64,000 bases of DNA from Chloroflexota bacterium (GTDB lineage Bacteria > Chloroflexota > Dehalococcoidia > DSTF01 > RBG-16-68-14): NCBI GenBank assembly GCA_003228685.1, contig QIFC01000095.1:62001-126000 (forward strand), written 5' to 3'. The notes beneath the pieces are model-generated. The model saw only the letters and a list, made by a program, of their open reading frames with translations, had not been told where the DNA came from and searched no databases. The position numbers were made by a program, and so were the translations under genes. Positions 35,443 to 43,740 of this stretch are shown here, piece by piece. How positions within the stretch are numbered: the stretch's first letter is position 1; each line of letters opens with the position of its first letter.

Positions 35443-35470
35443 TTGACAAGTTTCACGATGCTGCTATGAT
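35443..35470 (+). promoter_or_regulatory. Strong promoter of the trypsin-EndoG gene
   Basis: TTGACA at 35443 and TATGAT at 35465, with TGC directly before the -10, spacer 16. This is the best consensus promoter on the plus strand. The predicted leader is about 60 bases to ATG 35538. Confidence 0.7.
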
Positions 35471-35537
35471 AGGGGCCTGCGGCGGAAGCCGTTGCATACA
35501 CGATGTGGCAGATAGCAGGAAGGCGGCGAGGCTAGAT

Positions 35538-37523
35538 ATGGCTGAAGGAACAGGCAAGACCCCTAGAGACTCCGAGTCCCCTGATTCCGCTTGGGGGTTA
35601 AACGAAGAGGACACAAACCTACTGCGCCGGCTGAAGGAGTTCATTCGCTCCCAGGGGGCGGCGTATCTGGACGACCCCAACATTACGTCGGTAGGTATCG
35701 GTTACAGAACTGAGGACGGCGAAGCGAAGGTCACGGAGGATGGCCGGCCTCAGCTCGCGATTCAGTTCACGGTACGAACGAAGGCTACGAAGAAGGGCGA
35801 CGCGGCAGGGCTGGAGGCCGAACTTGAAGCGTTGGGAACGCGAGAGATCCCGGCGAAGATCAAGATCCCGGGCACGGACATCGAGATCGAAACAGATGTC
35901 GTACAGAGGGACTACAGACCGTCCTACGTGTTGGTCGCCCAGCCCGAAGTGAGCGCGAGCGGGCGCAAGCATCGGAGGGAGACTCTGGTACCGGGCATTA
36001 GCGTCGGCCATCCCACGATCACGGCCGGCACACTGGGCGCGATCGTATTCGACGGGCAGTCAGGCGCGCCTTGCATGCTGAGCAACTGGCACGTCCTCCA
36101 CTCCGGGCTGGGAGAGCTGGGAGACGCCGTCCTTCAACCCGGACCGCACGATGACGACCGCGTAGACGAAAATCACGCCGGGACGCTTCTCCGCAGCCAC
36201 CTTGGGATGGCGGGAGACTGCGCGATCGCAAGCATCGAGGGCCGCGCCTTCGGCCACGGCATCTTGGGCCTCGAAGATGCTGCCGGCGACGACGTACAAA
36301 TAAGCGCTCTTGCACGGCCGGAACTCGGCGATCGGGTGGTGAAGTCCGGCCGGACGACCGGAGTTACGCACGGTATCGTCCGGCGAATTGAAACCATGGT
36401 GCAGATCAACTATGGCAACATGGTGGGCGACCAAATCATCGGCTGCTTTGAGATAGGCCCCGATGACTCTCAACCGGCGCCGGGTAATGAGATCAGCAAG
36501 GGTGGAGACTCTGGTTCCGTCTGGCTCATAGCAGGTGAAGGCGCCGAAGCGACGGGAACCATGGTCGGACTGCATTTCGGCGGCGAAGGGGCCGCGAATC
36601 CAGACGAGCATGCCCTCGCGTGCTACGGCCACGCGGTTTTTGAAAAGCTCGGCATTACGATCACGGAGCCGGTTCTGGAAGACGACGATGAGAGCTTCGG
36701 AAGCGGGTACAACGAGAATTTCCTCGCCGCCCCCGTCGATCTCCCGGGATTCGGAGAAGCCATTGCCGGCGACGAACTCGAGCTGAATGGCTCGCCTCGA
36801 CTCGACTACACGCACTTCACAGTGTGTCTGTCCACCTCGCGGAAGCTGGCACGCTATGTAGCCTGGAACATCGACGGCGGGCGAATCCGGATGCATCCGA
36901 GGCGGAATCGATTCCGGCGCGACCCTCGAATTTCTGACCAGAGCCAGCACGGCAACGAACTCTACACGGACAACAAGCTCGATCGCGGACACATCGCCCG
37001 CCGCGCCGACCTGGTGTGGGGCGCGGAGGCCGAAGCGGAGCGGGCCAACCTCGACTCCTTCTACTGGACGAACATCGCTCCTCAGCACCGCCTCTTCAAC
37101 CAGTCCGGTCTCAGTGGCCTCTGGGGAGAGCTAGAGAATGCAATTTTCGAGGAGACCGATGTCGTAGACTTGCGAGTTTCGGTCATGGGAGGGCCGATAT
37201 TCGGCGAGGATGACCCACTGCACCGAGGCGTCGCCATTCCTCGAGCGTACTGGAAGCTGATCTGCCATGTGGATGGCGGCGACGGTGCGCTCAAGGCGAG
37301 TGCGTTCGTCCTCTCCCAAGACGACCTGATGAACGATATCGAAGCGCTAGAACTCGACGAATTTCGCATTTGGCAGGTATCGCTCGGGGACTTGGAGTCT
37401 CGGACACACCTGATGTTTGACGACCTCCAGGACGCCGATACGCTAACGCCCGAGGCGATAGCCATTGAGGAGGCTACGGGCTTCGTCCGCGAGATTTTAT
37501 CGCTGGAGGACGTCGTACCCTAG
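35538..37523 (+). CDS. Trypsin-like protease fused to an EndoG-type nuclease
   Basis: A protein of 661 residues from ATG 35538, chosen from the upstream promoter and AAGGCGG-like binding site. An N-terminal domain (about 1-125) contains DDPNITSVGIGYRTEDGE. A chymotrypsin-fold protease follows with LSNWHVL (His, about 185), AGDCAIA (Asp, about 226) and SKGGDSGSVW (Ser, about 325). A C-terminal DNA/RNA non-specific endonuclease has KLDRGHIARRADL (the DRGH catalytic His, about 484) and NIAPQHRLFNQSG (metal-binding Asn). Both active sites look intact. No signal peptide is visible, so it is probably cytosolic. Such pairings are known as effectors of biological conflict systems. No ATPase partner is adjacent. 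Confidence 0.88.
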   Translation: MAEGTGKTPRDSESPDSAWGLNEEDTNLLRRLKEFIRSQGAAYLDDPNITSVGIGYRTEDGEAKVTEDGRPQLAIQFTVRTKATKKGDAAGLEAELEALGTREIPAKIKIPGTDIEIETDVVQRDYRPSYVLVAQPEVSASGRKHRRETLVPGISVGHPTITAGTLGAIVFDGQSGAPCMLSNWHVLHSGLGELGDAVLQPGPHDDDRVDENHAGTLLRSHLGMAGDCAIASIEGRAFGHGILGLEDAAGDDVQISALARPELGDRVVKSGRTTGVTHGIVRRIETMVQINYGNMVGDQIIGCFEIGPDDSQPAPGNEISKGGDSGSVWLIAGEGAEATGTMVGLHFGGEGAANPDEHALACYGHAVFEKLGITITEPVLEDDDESFGSGYNENFLAAPVDLPGFGEAIAGDELELNGSPRLDYTHFTVCLSTSRKLARYVAWNIDGGRIRMHPRRNRFRRDPRISDQSQHGNELYTDNKLDRGHIARRADLVWGAEAEAERANLDSFYWTNIAPQHRLFNQSGLSGLWGELENAIFEETDVVDLRVSVMGGPIFGEDDPLHRGVAIPRAYWKLICHVDGGDGALKASAFVLSQDDLMNDIEALELDEFRIWQVSLGDLESRTHLMFDDLQDADTLTPEAIAIEEATGFVREILSLEDVVP

Positions 37524-37538
37524 CAGCAGGCGCGCGAT

Positions 37539-37571
37539 CGAAAACGCCCCGCTTGCAGCGGGGCGTTTTCG
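37539..37571. terminator. Strong bidirectional terminator
   Basis: CGAAAACGCCCCGCT-TGC-AGCGGGGCGTTTTCG is a perfect 15-bp stem with A-rich and T-rich flanks inside the stem. It lies between the trypsin-EndoG gene and the convergent zinc-ribbon gene. Confidence 0.85.
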
Positions 37572-37587
37572 CATTGTGGCGATCGGC

Positions 37588-37776
37588 CTAGGCAGCACGG
37601 TTGTCTTCTGCCACCTCGGCGCCGGTTAGCTGAGGCAGGCTCAGCCACCACTGGACAGTCTGCTCGTCGGCGGTGTATCCGCACTGGAGACAATCGGCGA
37701 CGACGCCGTCCTCACCTTCTTCTTCTACAATCAGATCGCCCTGTAGACAATGCGGGCAACTCTTGAGCAGCAACAT
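37588..37776 (-). CDS. Small zinc-ribbon protein
   Basis: A 62-residue protein with CPHC at residues 7-10 and CLQC at about 34-37, forming one zinc ribbon around a short acidic loop (EEEGEDGVVAD). A hydrophobic tail with WWLSLPQL follows. The ATG is preceded by GGAGG. It is driven by a near-perfect promoter about 170 bases upstream. The function is unknown; similar small ribbons occur in many Chloroflexota genomes. Confidence 0.7.
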   Translation of the reverse strand: MLLLKSCPHCLQGDLIVEEEGEDGVVADCLQCGYTADEQTVQWWLSLPQLTGAEVAEDNRAA

Positions 37777-38146
37777 ACGGACCTCCTCTATCCCTTCCTA
37801 ACCTCTCCAAACCGTTGGGGCTGCAATTACCGCCATTGAAGCTCAAGCGAACCAACTTCCCTGCCTCCTCCCTATCGCCTGGCCGCGGAACAAACCCGGT
37901 ATACACCTCGCTCACTCCATACTAGTGCTGCATTACCGGCTTCTTGATGCCAGTATCATACTTCCGATATTAGCGATTGTCAAGCCCCTATTACTGCGGT
38001 GAACCGCCGATGATGTCGACAACGCAGGCGCTCCGAGCTACCATGCAGGAACATCCCCCGCGAGCGGCTAACCTGGCGGCTCGCTTGCGGCTGAGCTTGG
38101 CCGTTGCTTTGCAACGGCAGGCCGCACAACGGCGAGGAGGAATCCG
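37777..38146. other. Intergenic region with a long leader
   Basis: Contains the 5' leader of the zinc-ribbon gene (about 170 bases from the promoter at 37955-37983 to 37776) and the dodecin upstream region. A hairpin pair similar to the REP-like family (GGCTCGCTTGCGGCTGAGC, then GCCGTTGCTTTGCAACGGC) lies near 38090-38124. No gene is supported. Confidence 0.5.
37955..37983 (-). promoter_or_regulatory. Consensus sigma-70 promoter of the zinc-ribbon gene
   Basis: On the minus strand TTGACA (37983-37978) and TATGAT (37960-37955) are separated by exactly 17 bases. It is an ideal housekeeping promoter. Confidence 0.75.
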
Positions 38147-38365
38147 ATGGCAGAGAGCGTCTATAAGGTAATCGAGCTTGTCGGCACGAGCCCGGAGTCA
38201 TGGGAGAAGGCGGCTGCCGCGGCCGTCGGGCGAGCGAGCGCGTCATTGAGGGACCTGCGCATCGCCGAGGTGGTCGAACTCGACATGCAGCTAGAAGACG
38301 GCCAGGTACGCGCCTACCGGGCGCGGGTGAAGGTTTCGTTCAAATACGAAGGCGGCGACGACTAA
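38147..38365 (+). CDS. Dodecin
   Basis: A 72-residue dodecin: VYKVIELVGTSPESWEKAA with the conserved helix, then LRDLRIAEVVELDMQLEDG and AYRARVKVSFKYEG. The Trp in SWEKA lies where flavin stacks in characterised dodecins. These dodecamers store flavin or CoA. The ATG has GAGGAGG upstream. The stop codon is followed directly by a CTAACC-TTC-GGTTAG hairpin and then a strong terminator. Confidence 0.93.
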   Translation: MAESVYKVIELVGTSPESWEKAAAAAVGRASASLRDLRIAEVVELDMQLEDGQVRAYRARVKVSFKYEGGDD

Positions 38366-38393
38366 CCTTCGGTTAGCTGGGCTGATGCACAAG

Positions 38394-38422
38394 AGAACGC
38401 CCCGCTCTAAGCGGGGCGTTCT
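38394..38422. terminator. Bidirectional terminator after dodecin
   Basis: AGAACGCCCCGCT-CTA-AGCGGGGCGTTCT is a perfect 13-bp stem between the convergent dodecin and lipoprotein genes. Its GC core is the same as in the 37539 terminator. Confidence 0.85.
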
Positions 38423-38445
38423 TGCTCTTCGTACGTCCGCGGGAC

Positions 38446-38898
38446 CTACTCGGCGCCCGGGATCATGTGCCACACACCGCCAATGCCATCGCCCGCTTGA
38501 TCACCAACCCCCGTTTCGCCGGCGTAGTAGTAGAGCGGGCGACCGTCGACCGTCACCTGCGTGATGCCGTCGTCGCGCTTGATCGTGTCTAGCGTGCCCA
38601 CGCCTTCTCCAGACACGGGGTCGCCATCGAGGGAAAACGGCGGCCAGTTGAATGCGCAACCATCGACGCAGTTGCTCACGCCGGGTTCATCGTCATCGGA
38701 GACGTACAGCGTGTTGCCGTCTGAGTCTGCCAAAAAGCCGGCTGCGACGATGACCACGTTGGAGTCGTCAACGAGAACGTCGCCCGGCTCTTCATCGGCC
38801 GCGGCTGGACCATCGTCATCGCCGCCGCAGGCGACCGCGCCGATGGCGAATATGGCTGCCAGCATTGCGATGCCGAGTAGTAACCAATGCTTACGCAT
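38446..38898 (-). CDS. Secreted lipoprotein, COG4315/YxFxxD repeat family
   Basis: About 150 residues from ATG 38898. The signal peptide is KHWLLLGIAMLAAIFAIGAVAC, with the lipobox Cys in GAVAC followed by GGDDDG, so it is probably a membrane-anchored extracytoplasmic lipoprotein. The body matches predicted lipoproteins with Yx(FWY)xxD motifs: DSDGNTLYVSDDDEPGVSNC, GCAFNWPPF and VDGRPLYYYAGE. The role is unknown. Two cysteines (NCVDGC) may pair or bind metal. Confidence 0.82.
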   Translation of the reverse strand: MRKHWLLLGIAMLAAIFAIGAVACGGDDDGPAAADEEPGDVLVDDSNVVIVAAGFLADSDGNTLYVSDDDEPGVSNCVDGCAFNWPPFSLDGDPVSGEGVGTLDTIKRDDGITQVTVDGRPLYYYAGETGVGDQAGDGIGGVWHMIPGAE

Positions 38899-39032
38899 GA
38901 GATCCCTCCCTCGTTCCAAGCGCTCGCCTCCCAAGGAGAGGCGCGGTACTTGCTATCGCACTGTATCTCAGCTAGCGGCTAACCGCGAACCGGGACCCGC
39001 CCCGCGCATACTCGCCACGCATCGCACCACGT

Positions 39033-39041
39033 TGCTAGAAT
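39033..39041 (+). promoter_or_regulatory. Extended -10 promoter of the beta-helix protein
   Basis: TG-C-TAGAAT is followed about 20 bases later by AAAGGAGA, a good Shine-Dalgarno sequence. Confidence 0.5.
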
Positions 39042-39110
39042 GCCCGCGCTCATAGATAAAGGAGACTCCACATCAAGCCGAACATCGCCACGAACTCGCG
39101 CCCCGCGATC

Positions 39111-41885
39111 ATGAACGTCTTGCTTGGAGCTGCGATCGTGTTAGTTCTGGCCGGCATAGCGATGCTCGCGGTGCACGGAGCGGCGGCCGGCGGCACTGTG
39201 ACGGTGACCGTGAACAGCACTGCCAACATCGACGACGGCGCCTGCGAGGGCCCGCCCAACGACCAGGCCACCGGCGACTGCACGCTACGCGAGGCAATTC
39301 TGCACGTGAATGCGGGACATGCCGGCGTCATTGATTTCCTTCCCGCCGCCTTCCCCGAACAACAGCCCGGCGTGATCGAACTCTGCGGCGACGGCTCCGC
39401 AGGCGAACTGCCAGCGATTACGCGCGGCGTGACGATCGACGCGACGGGCAGCGCCGTCGTCCTCGACGGCGGCAGCAAGGACGTCGCGTGCGTCACTCCC
39501 GCGGCCGCGGGCATCGTCGCGTCGCCCCAGCAGGACGGCCTCGACTTCACCCTGACCGGCGGTCAGAGGTTCTGGATCCAGAACCTGGGCTGCCCGAGCG
39601 GAATCACCTCAAGCGGCGGCGGCATCGTCGTTGGCCCAAGCGGCCTCTCCGGCGTTCCAGCGCTCGGCGCGATCGAGATTTCGGGAGTCATCATTGACAA
39701 CGTCTGCGGCCAGGGCATCCTCACCGTGGGGTCGAACGTGGAGCGTCTCGCCGTGACGGACAGCGACATCTCGTCGAACGAAGGAGCCGGCGTCGAACTC
39801 AACGTCGACCCATGCCTGGGAGCGCTCGACTGCGAACTGCGTGACAGCACACTCGACGTCAGCGGCAACCGCATCCGGGGCGGCTTGAGCTACCCGGATT
39901 GCTGCTTCGCCCGAAGCGGCATCGACGTCAGCTACACCGGCGCCCTGAGCGGTGCCATCATCGCGAACATCAGCCGGAACGAAGTGCTCAGCGGAACGGC
40001 GACCGGCGTCCAGTTCGACTTCCTGGGCTGCGGCGTGGACAGCGAGATACGTGTTCACGTGGACGAAAACGTCGAACTCAGCGGCGGCGCACTAGAGGGC
40101 GCCGGGGTAAGCCTGCTGGCCAATGGCTGCATCGCCGGAGCCGCCGGTACGATCGGCGGCGTCCAAGGACCGAACGGCGGGACCTCCCGCAACCTGGACA
40201 CGGTGGTCTCGGTCAACGGCAACGGTGATGTGGAGTCCCGCGGCATCGACGGAGACGGCGGCCAAGGCGTCGACATCGACGTCGCTATCTGCTGCGAGGA
40301 GGGCGGCAGCAGCGCGACGGTCGAGGTTAACGAGAATGCGCGCATCAAGGGCGAATTCGATGGCGTAAAAGTCGACGTCTCTGTCTGCTGCGGCAACGGC
40401 AACCTCAGCAACGTCAGCGTCAACGCCAACGCTGAGATCGTCGGCGAGGGCGACGAAGGCATCGACCTCATCGCATCGGCCAGAGATGGCGACGACAACG
40501 TCTGCGCGATCACTGTCGATGGCAACGGCGCAATCGATGGCGTGGGCGCGGTGGCCGGCAGCCCGTACGGCGTATGGGCGGAGTGCTTCGCGGGCGCGCT
40601 GGAGACCATCACGGGTGGACCCGCGGGCGCACCTTCCAGCTCCGGCAACCGCGCGTCCGCCCACGTGACCAACAACGATGACATCGAGGGCGACAGCGAC
40701 GGCATCATCGTATTCCTGGGCGCCGGGAACGCTGCCGGAGAGGGCGCCGGCAACCTGACGACCGTGAACGTGAGCGGCAACGGCGAGGTGACCGGAGACC
40801 GCGGCGACGGCGTGCAGGTGGAACTCCACCGTGGGTCGCCCGCGGAGCTGACGGTGACGGACAATCGCTTCGCGGGCAGCGCCGGGGACGGCATCAAGAT
40901 CGTAGGCGGAGCGTTCGCGGACGATGGCGCAGGCATCAAGAGCGTCATCTCGGACAACGTCATCGAGGGCAACGGCGATGACGGCATCGATATCGAGAGC
41001 GCGTCCGGGCTGAACATCGGGCCGGGCAACCAGATCTTCCAGAACGGCACGGCTGCGGGCGACAGCGGCATCGAGATCGACTGGTGCCTCGGCGGCGCAG
41101 CCTGGTCCAATGCCGCCGACAAGCTCCCGGCAAACGGCAATCGCATTACGCGGAACAGCATCCACGATAACGCCGGGCTGGGCATCGACCTCGTCGGCTG
41201 GGATGCGGACGCCGCCCCCAACTGCGCCGGCGCCGTCGCGCTCGACGACGAGGGCGTCGCAGGGTGCGCGCCGTTCCCTGACACGGCCATCAGCCCGAAC
41301 GACTGCCTTGCGTTCCCCGAGCTGCTTGAGCAGGCCGGCGACAAGCTGATCGGCACGGCCTGCCCGCTCTGCACCGTCGAGGTCTTCCGGGCGGACGCCT
41401 CGGATGGCGAACCACACGGAGAAGGCGCCGAGTACCTCGTTTCTGGCGACGCGGATCAGGAAGGCAACTTCAGCATTCTCCTGCCGTGCTACCTCGATGA
41501 AGGGCCGCTGACCGCGACGGCGACCGACGCGCTGAAGAACACGTCCGAATTCAGTGCGAACTTCGCATCGCCGGGCACATCCGGCGACTGCCCTTCTACG
41601 CCGCTCCCGACCGACACGCCCACAGCGCCTCCGACCGACACCCCCGGGCCGCCGTCGCCGACGCCTGAGCCACCCAAGCTCTGCGGCGACCCGAACGAGG
41701 ACGGCGTGGTGAACGCGATTGACGTGACGCTGGTCCTGCAGCGTAACGCGGGGCTGCTAGGCTCGCTCGCGAACGAATCGAGCGCGGACGTCAACAGCAG
41801 CGGAGACATCACCAGCGTGGACGCCACGCTGATCTTGCAGGCGATCGCGGGGCTGCTAGGCGAAGGCGCGCTGGCGTGCGGTTAG
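39111..41885 (+). CDS. Secreted right-handed beta-helix protein with C-terminal dockerin-like repeats
   Basis: At least 924 residues. A hydrophobic signal segment (NVLLGAAIVLVLAGIAML) is followed by a CSLREA-type start (CTLREAILHVNAGHAG) and many short repeats typical of right-handed parallel beta-helices. Then come a Pro-Thr linker (residues about 825-855) and two EF-like dockerin motifs, PNEDGVVNAIDVTLVLQ and VNSSGDITSVDATLILQ. It is probably cell-surface or extracellular. ATG 39111 is the first ATG, but GGAGA at 39061 is spaced for an in-frame ATC at 39072, which would add 13 residues (IKPNIATNSRPAI) and give a more usual charged signal-peptide N-terminus. Confidence 0.8.
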   Translation: MNVLLGAAIVLVLAGIAMLAVHGAAAGGTVTVTVNSTANIDDGACEGPPNDQATGDCTLREAILHVNAGHAGVIDFLPAAFPEQQPGVIELCGDGSAGELPAITRGVTIDATGSAVVLDGGSKDVACVTPAAAGIVASPQQDGLDFTLTGGQRFWIQNLGCPSGITSSGGGIVVGPSGLSGVPALGAIEISGVIIDNVCGQGILTVGSNVERLAVTDSDISSNEGAGVELNVDPCLGALDCELRDSTLDVSGNRIRGGLSYPDCCFARSGIDVSYTGALSGAIIANISRNEVLSGTATGVQFDFLGCGVDSEIRVHVDENVELSGGALEGAGVSLLANGCIAGAAGTIGGVQGPNGGTSRNLDTVVSVNGNGDVESRGIDGDGGQGVDIDVAICCEEGGSSATVEVNENARIKGEFDGVKVDVSVCCGNGNLSNVSVNANAEIVGEGDEGIDLIASARDGDDNVCAITVDGNGAIDGVGAVAGSPYGVWAECFAGALETITGGPAGAPSSSGNRASAHVTNNDDIEGDSDGIIVFLGAGNAAGEGAGNLTTVNVSGNGEVTGDRGDGVQVELHRGSPAELTVTDNRFAGSAGDGIKIVGGAFADDGAGIKSVISDNVIEGNGDDGIDIESASGLNIGPGNQIFQNGTAAGDSGIEIDWCLGGAAWSNAADKLPANGNRITRNSIHDNAGLGIDLVGWDADAAPNCAGAVALDDEGVAGCAPFPDTAISPNDCLAFPELLEQAGDKLIGTACPLCTVEVFRADASDGEPHGEGAEYLVSGDADQEGNFSILLPCYLDEGPLTATATDALKNTSEFSANFASPGTSGDCPSTPLPTDTPTAPPTDTPGPPSPTPEPPKLCGDPNEDGVVNAIDVTLVLQRNAGLLGSLANESSADVNSSGDITSVDATLILQAIAGLLGEGALACG

Positions 41886-41896
41886 CAAAGAACCCC

Positions 41897-41933
41897 GCAG
41901 TTGCGGAGCAACTGCAAAGTGACCGCAGGTCAC
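41897..41933. repeat. Paired hairpins, REP-like, reversed order
   Basis: GCAGTTGC-GGA-GCAACTGC, then AAA and GTGACC-GCA-GGTCAC. This is the reverse-complement arrangement of the pair at 18866. It abuts the att-like site at 41938. Confidence 0.55.
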
Positions 41934-41937
41934 CCAA

Positions 41938-41970
41938 CTGCTTCCCAAGTATCTCGCGCCAAGCGCTGTG
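41938..41970 (+). other. tRNA-Gly-like att site S2
   Basis: CTGCTTCCCAAG, 12 bases, then AGCGCTGTG. It shares 17 contiguous bases (through TATCT) with site S3 at 50664. The remaining DNA to 42198 holds no gene. Confidence 0.55.
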
Positions 41971-42198
41971 AGTTAGGGCTGAAGAGCTAGTCGTCCTGCC
42001 AACCCAGTTCCTAGAGGTTGACGGAGTCTTCGTAAGCTCGGTACCCCCATCTCGGCCGGATAACTAGCAATAGACCACGGGCGGCAATATCTTCTTAGCT
42101 ATCCTTCAGCGTCCCCTGCCCCAAAGGACGAACGAAACCGGCGCCGTAAGGGCCGGCTCCGTAACTGCGTGGCACGGACGGTTCATGGGTTGGAGGCG

Positions 42199-43455
42199 TC
42201 AGCCCCAGCGGGGCAGGAACTCAGGCGCGATCCCCAGCGCCGTCTTCCCGATTAACTCCTTCGCGACATCGTTCGTTAAGGGCTGGAACGCCCCGGGGCG
42301 AACGTCGCGGTAGTATCGCTGCATCGGGTTCGTGCGGAAGATTGACGGCGCGCCCACGACCGTCATCGCCTGCTCGACGACGCGGATCGCGGCATTCGTC
42401 GCCTGCGTCTTCGCCAGGACGATCCGGGCGAGGTCCTCGCGTGCGCGAAGGCCACCGGCCATCCACTCTTCAGCCGTCGCGTGGAGCAAGGCGCGTGAGG
42501 CTGCCAGTTCGAGCTCCATCTCGGCGACGTGGAACTGCACACCCGGGAAATGGGCGATCGGCCGATCGAACAAGACCGGCTGGCGCTCCTTCGCCCAGTC
42601 GACGGCAAAATTGCGCGCGGCCGTGGCGATGCCTGTGTAGATGGCCCCGATGCTCAGACCGAACCAGGCGAGCAAGACGTTCGCGCCGACGTCGGCATCG
42701 CCCGGCGCGCGCAGCCCGACACATGTCTGTTCCGGCACCCAGCAGTCCTTGATGTTCAGGTCGTGACTGGCGGTTGCCCGCATGGACATCGTGTCCCACG
42801 TCTCGACGATCTCGATCCCCGCTGTGCCGCGTGGGATCACGAACATCCCGATCACCGGCTCACCGTCGGCATCGGTCGTGGACGTGTTCACCGCGATGAG
42901 ATCGATGGCCGGCGCCATGGTCGTGAACTGCTTCCGCCCGTTGATCAGGAACCCAGGCGCGCCGTCCCGCTCCTGGCGAAGCGCCTTGGTCGTCGGAAAG
43001 CCCCAGTTCCCGCCGATCTCGGCCTCCGTAAATCCACCGCCAATTAGCAGCTTGGCCTGTGCCAGCATCGCGACCATCGCCTTCAGGGTCGCTGCGGCTT
43101 CCGGTCCACGTCTCTCTTCGGCGCCGCCGGATGGCGCCGGCGGATTCAGCAGGTTCTCCATCAAGGACCCAAGCGCAAAGATGTGCATGTTGATGCTGAG
43201 CGCCGTCGAGGCGCAGCCTTGGGCGAGGCGCTCCTGACACATCACGAAGTCCAGCAGGGTCCCGCCCAGCCCGCCCAATTCCTCGGGGACGGGCAGCATG
43301 GTGTACCCGCTCTCCTTCAGGCGCTCGATGTTCTCGAACGGGAACGTGTTCTGCTGGTCGTGCTCATCCGCGCGTTCGCCAAACTCGTCCGCCAGCTCGC
43401 CTGCGAGTGCCAGCAGCCGCGCTGTCCGCTCGGCCGCTGATGTCGTCGTCGTCAT
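42199..43455 (-). CDS. Acyl-CoA dehydrogenase family protein
   Basis: A 418-residue flavoprotein of the acyl-CoA dehydrogenase superfamily. It has MLPVPEELGGLGGTLLDFVM (N-terminal helical domain), a beta-domain with GGFTEAEIGGNWG and NGRKQFTTMAP, and the C-terminal helical bundle with VVEQAMTVVGAPSIFRTNPM and QRYYRDVRPGAF. The catalytic Glu of classical ACADs is not evident in the last helices, so it may be one of the group lacking it (DszC/hydroxylase-like), which resembles the FAD/FMN monooxygenase branch. It is the first gene right of att site S2. Confidence 0.85.
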   Translation of the reverse strand: MTTTTSAAERTARLLALAGELADEFGERADEHDQQNTFPFENIERLKESGYTMLPVPEELGGLGGTLLDFVMCQERLAQGCASTALSINMHIFALGSLMENLLNPPAPSGGAEERRGPEAAATLKAMVAMLAQAKLLIGGGFTEAEIGGNWGFPTTKALRQERDGAPGFLINGRKQFTTMAPAIDLIAVNTSTTDADGEPVIGMFVIPRGTAGIEIVETWDTMSMRATASHDLNIKDCWVPEQTCVGLRAPGDADVGANVLLAWFGLSIGAIYTGIATAARNFAVDWAKERQPVLFDRPIAHFPGVQFHVAEMELELAASRALLHATAEEWMAGGLRAREDLARIVLAKTQATNAAIRVVEQAMTVVGAPSIFRTNPMQRYYRDVRPGAFQPLTNDVAKELIGKTALGIAPEFLPRWG

Positions 43456-43740
43456 GAGTTCCTCCAGGTGCCTGTCATAACTAGAGTCGGAGAGGTATAC
43501 GTGTGTGTGACGGCCCGTTTAGGGCTGTCTGCGTCTGCATCGCCCCACGGCGCCCGGTGCGTTCCACAGCATCATGGCGAAGAATGGGGAGGCTGTCAAC
43601 AGGCCACTCGGCCTGTTTGCGATTAGCATCGGGACAGTTGCCCGGCGGGTGCTCTTGTACCCCTTGCGCGCCACCTCTCGCTTTGGTGGACGGAGCGTAG
43701 CAGGTGGCCGGGAGATCTGGCGATCGTTGGCCTTACGCGA

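Noticed and set aside
40055..41417. Two minus-strand open frames of about 440 codons.
   Set aside because: Shadows of the repetitive beta-helix gene, which has a signal peptide and dockerin motifs on the plus strand.
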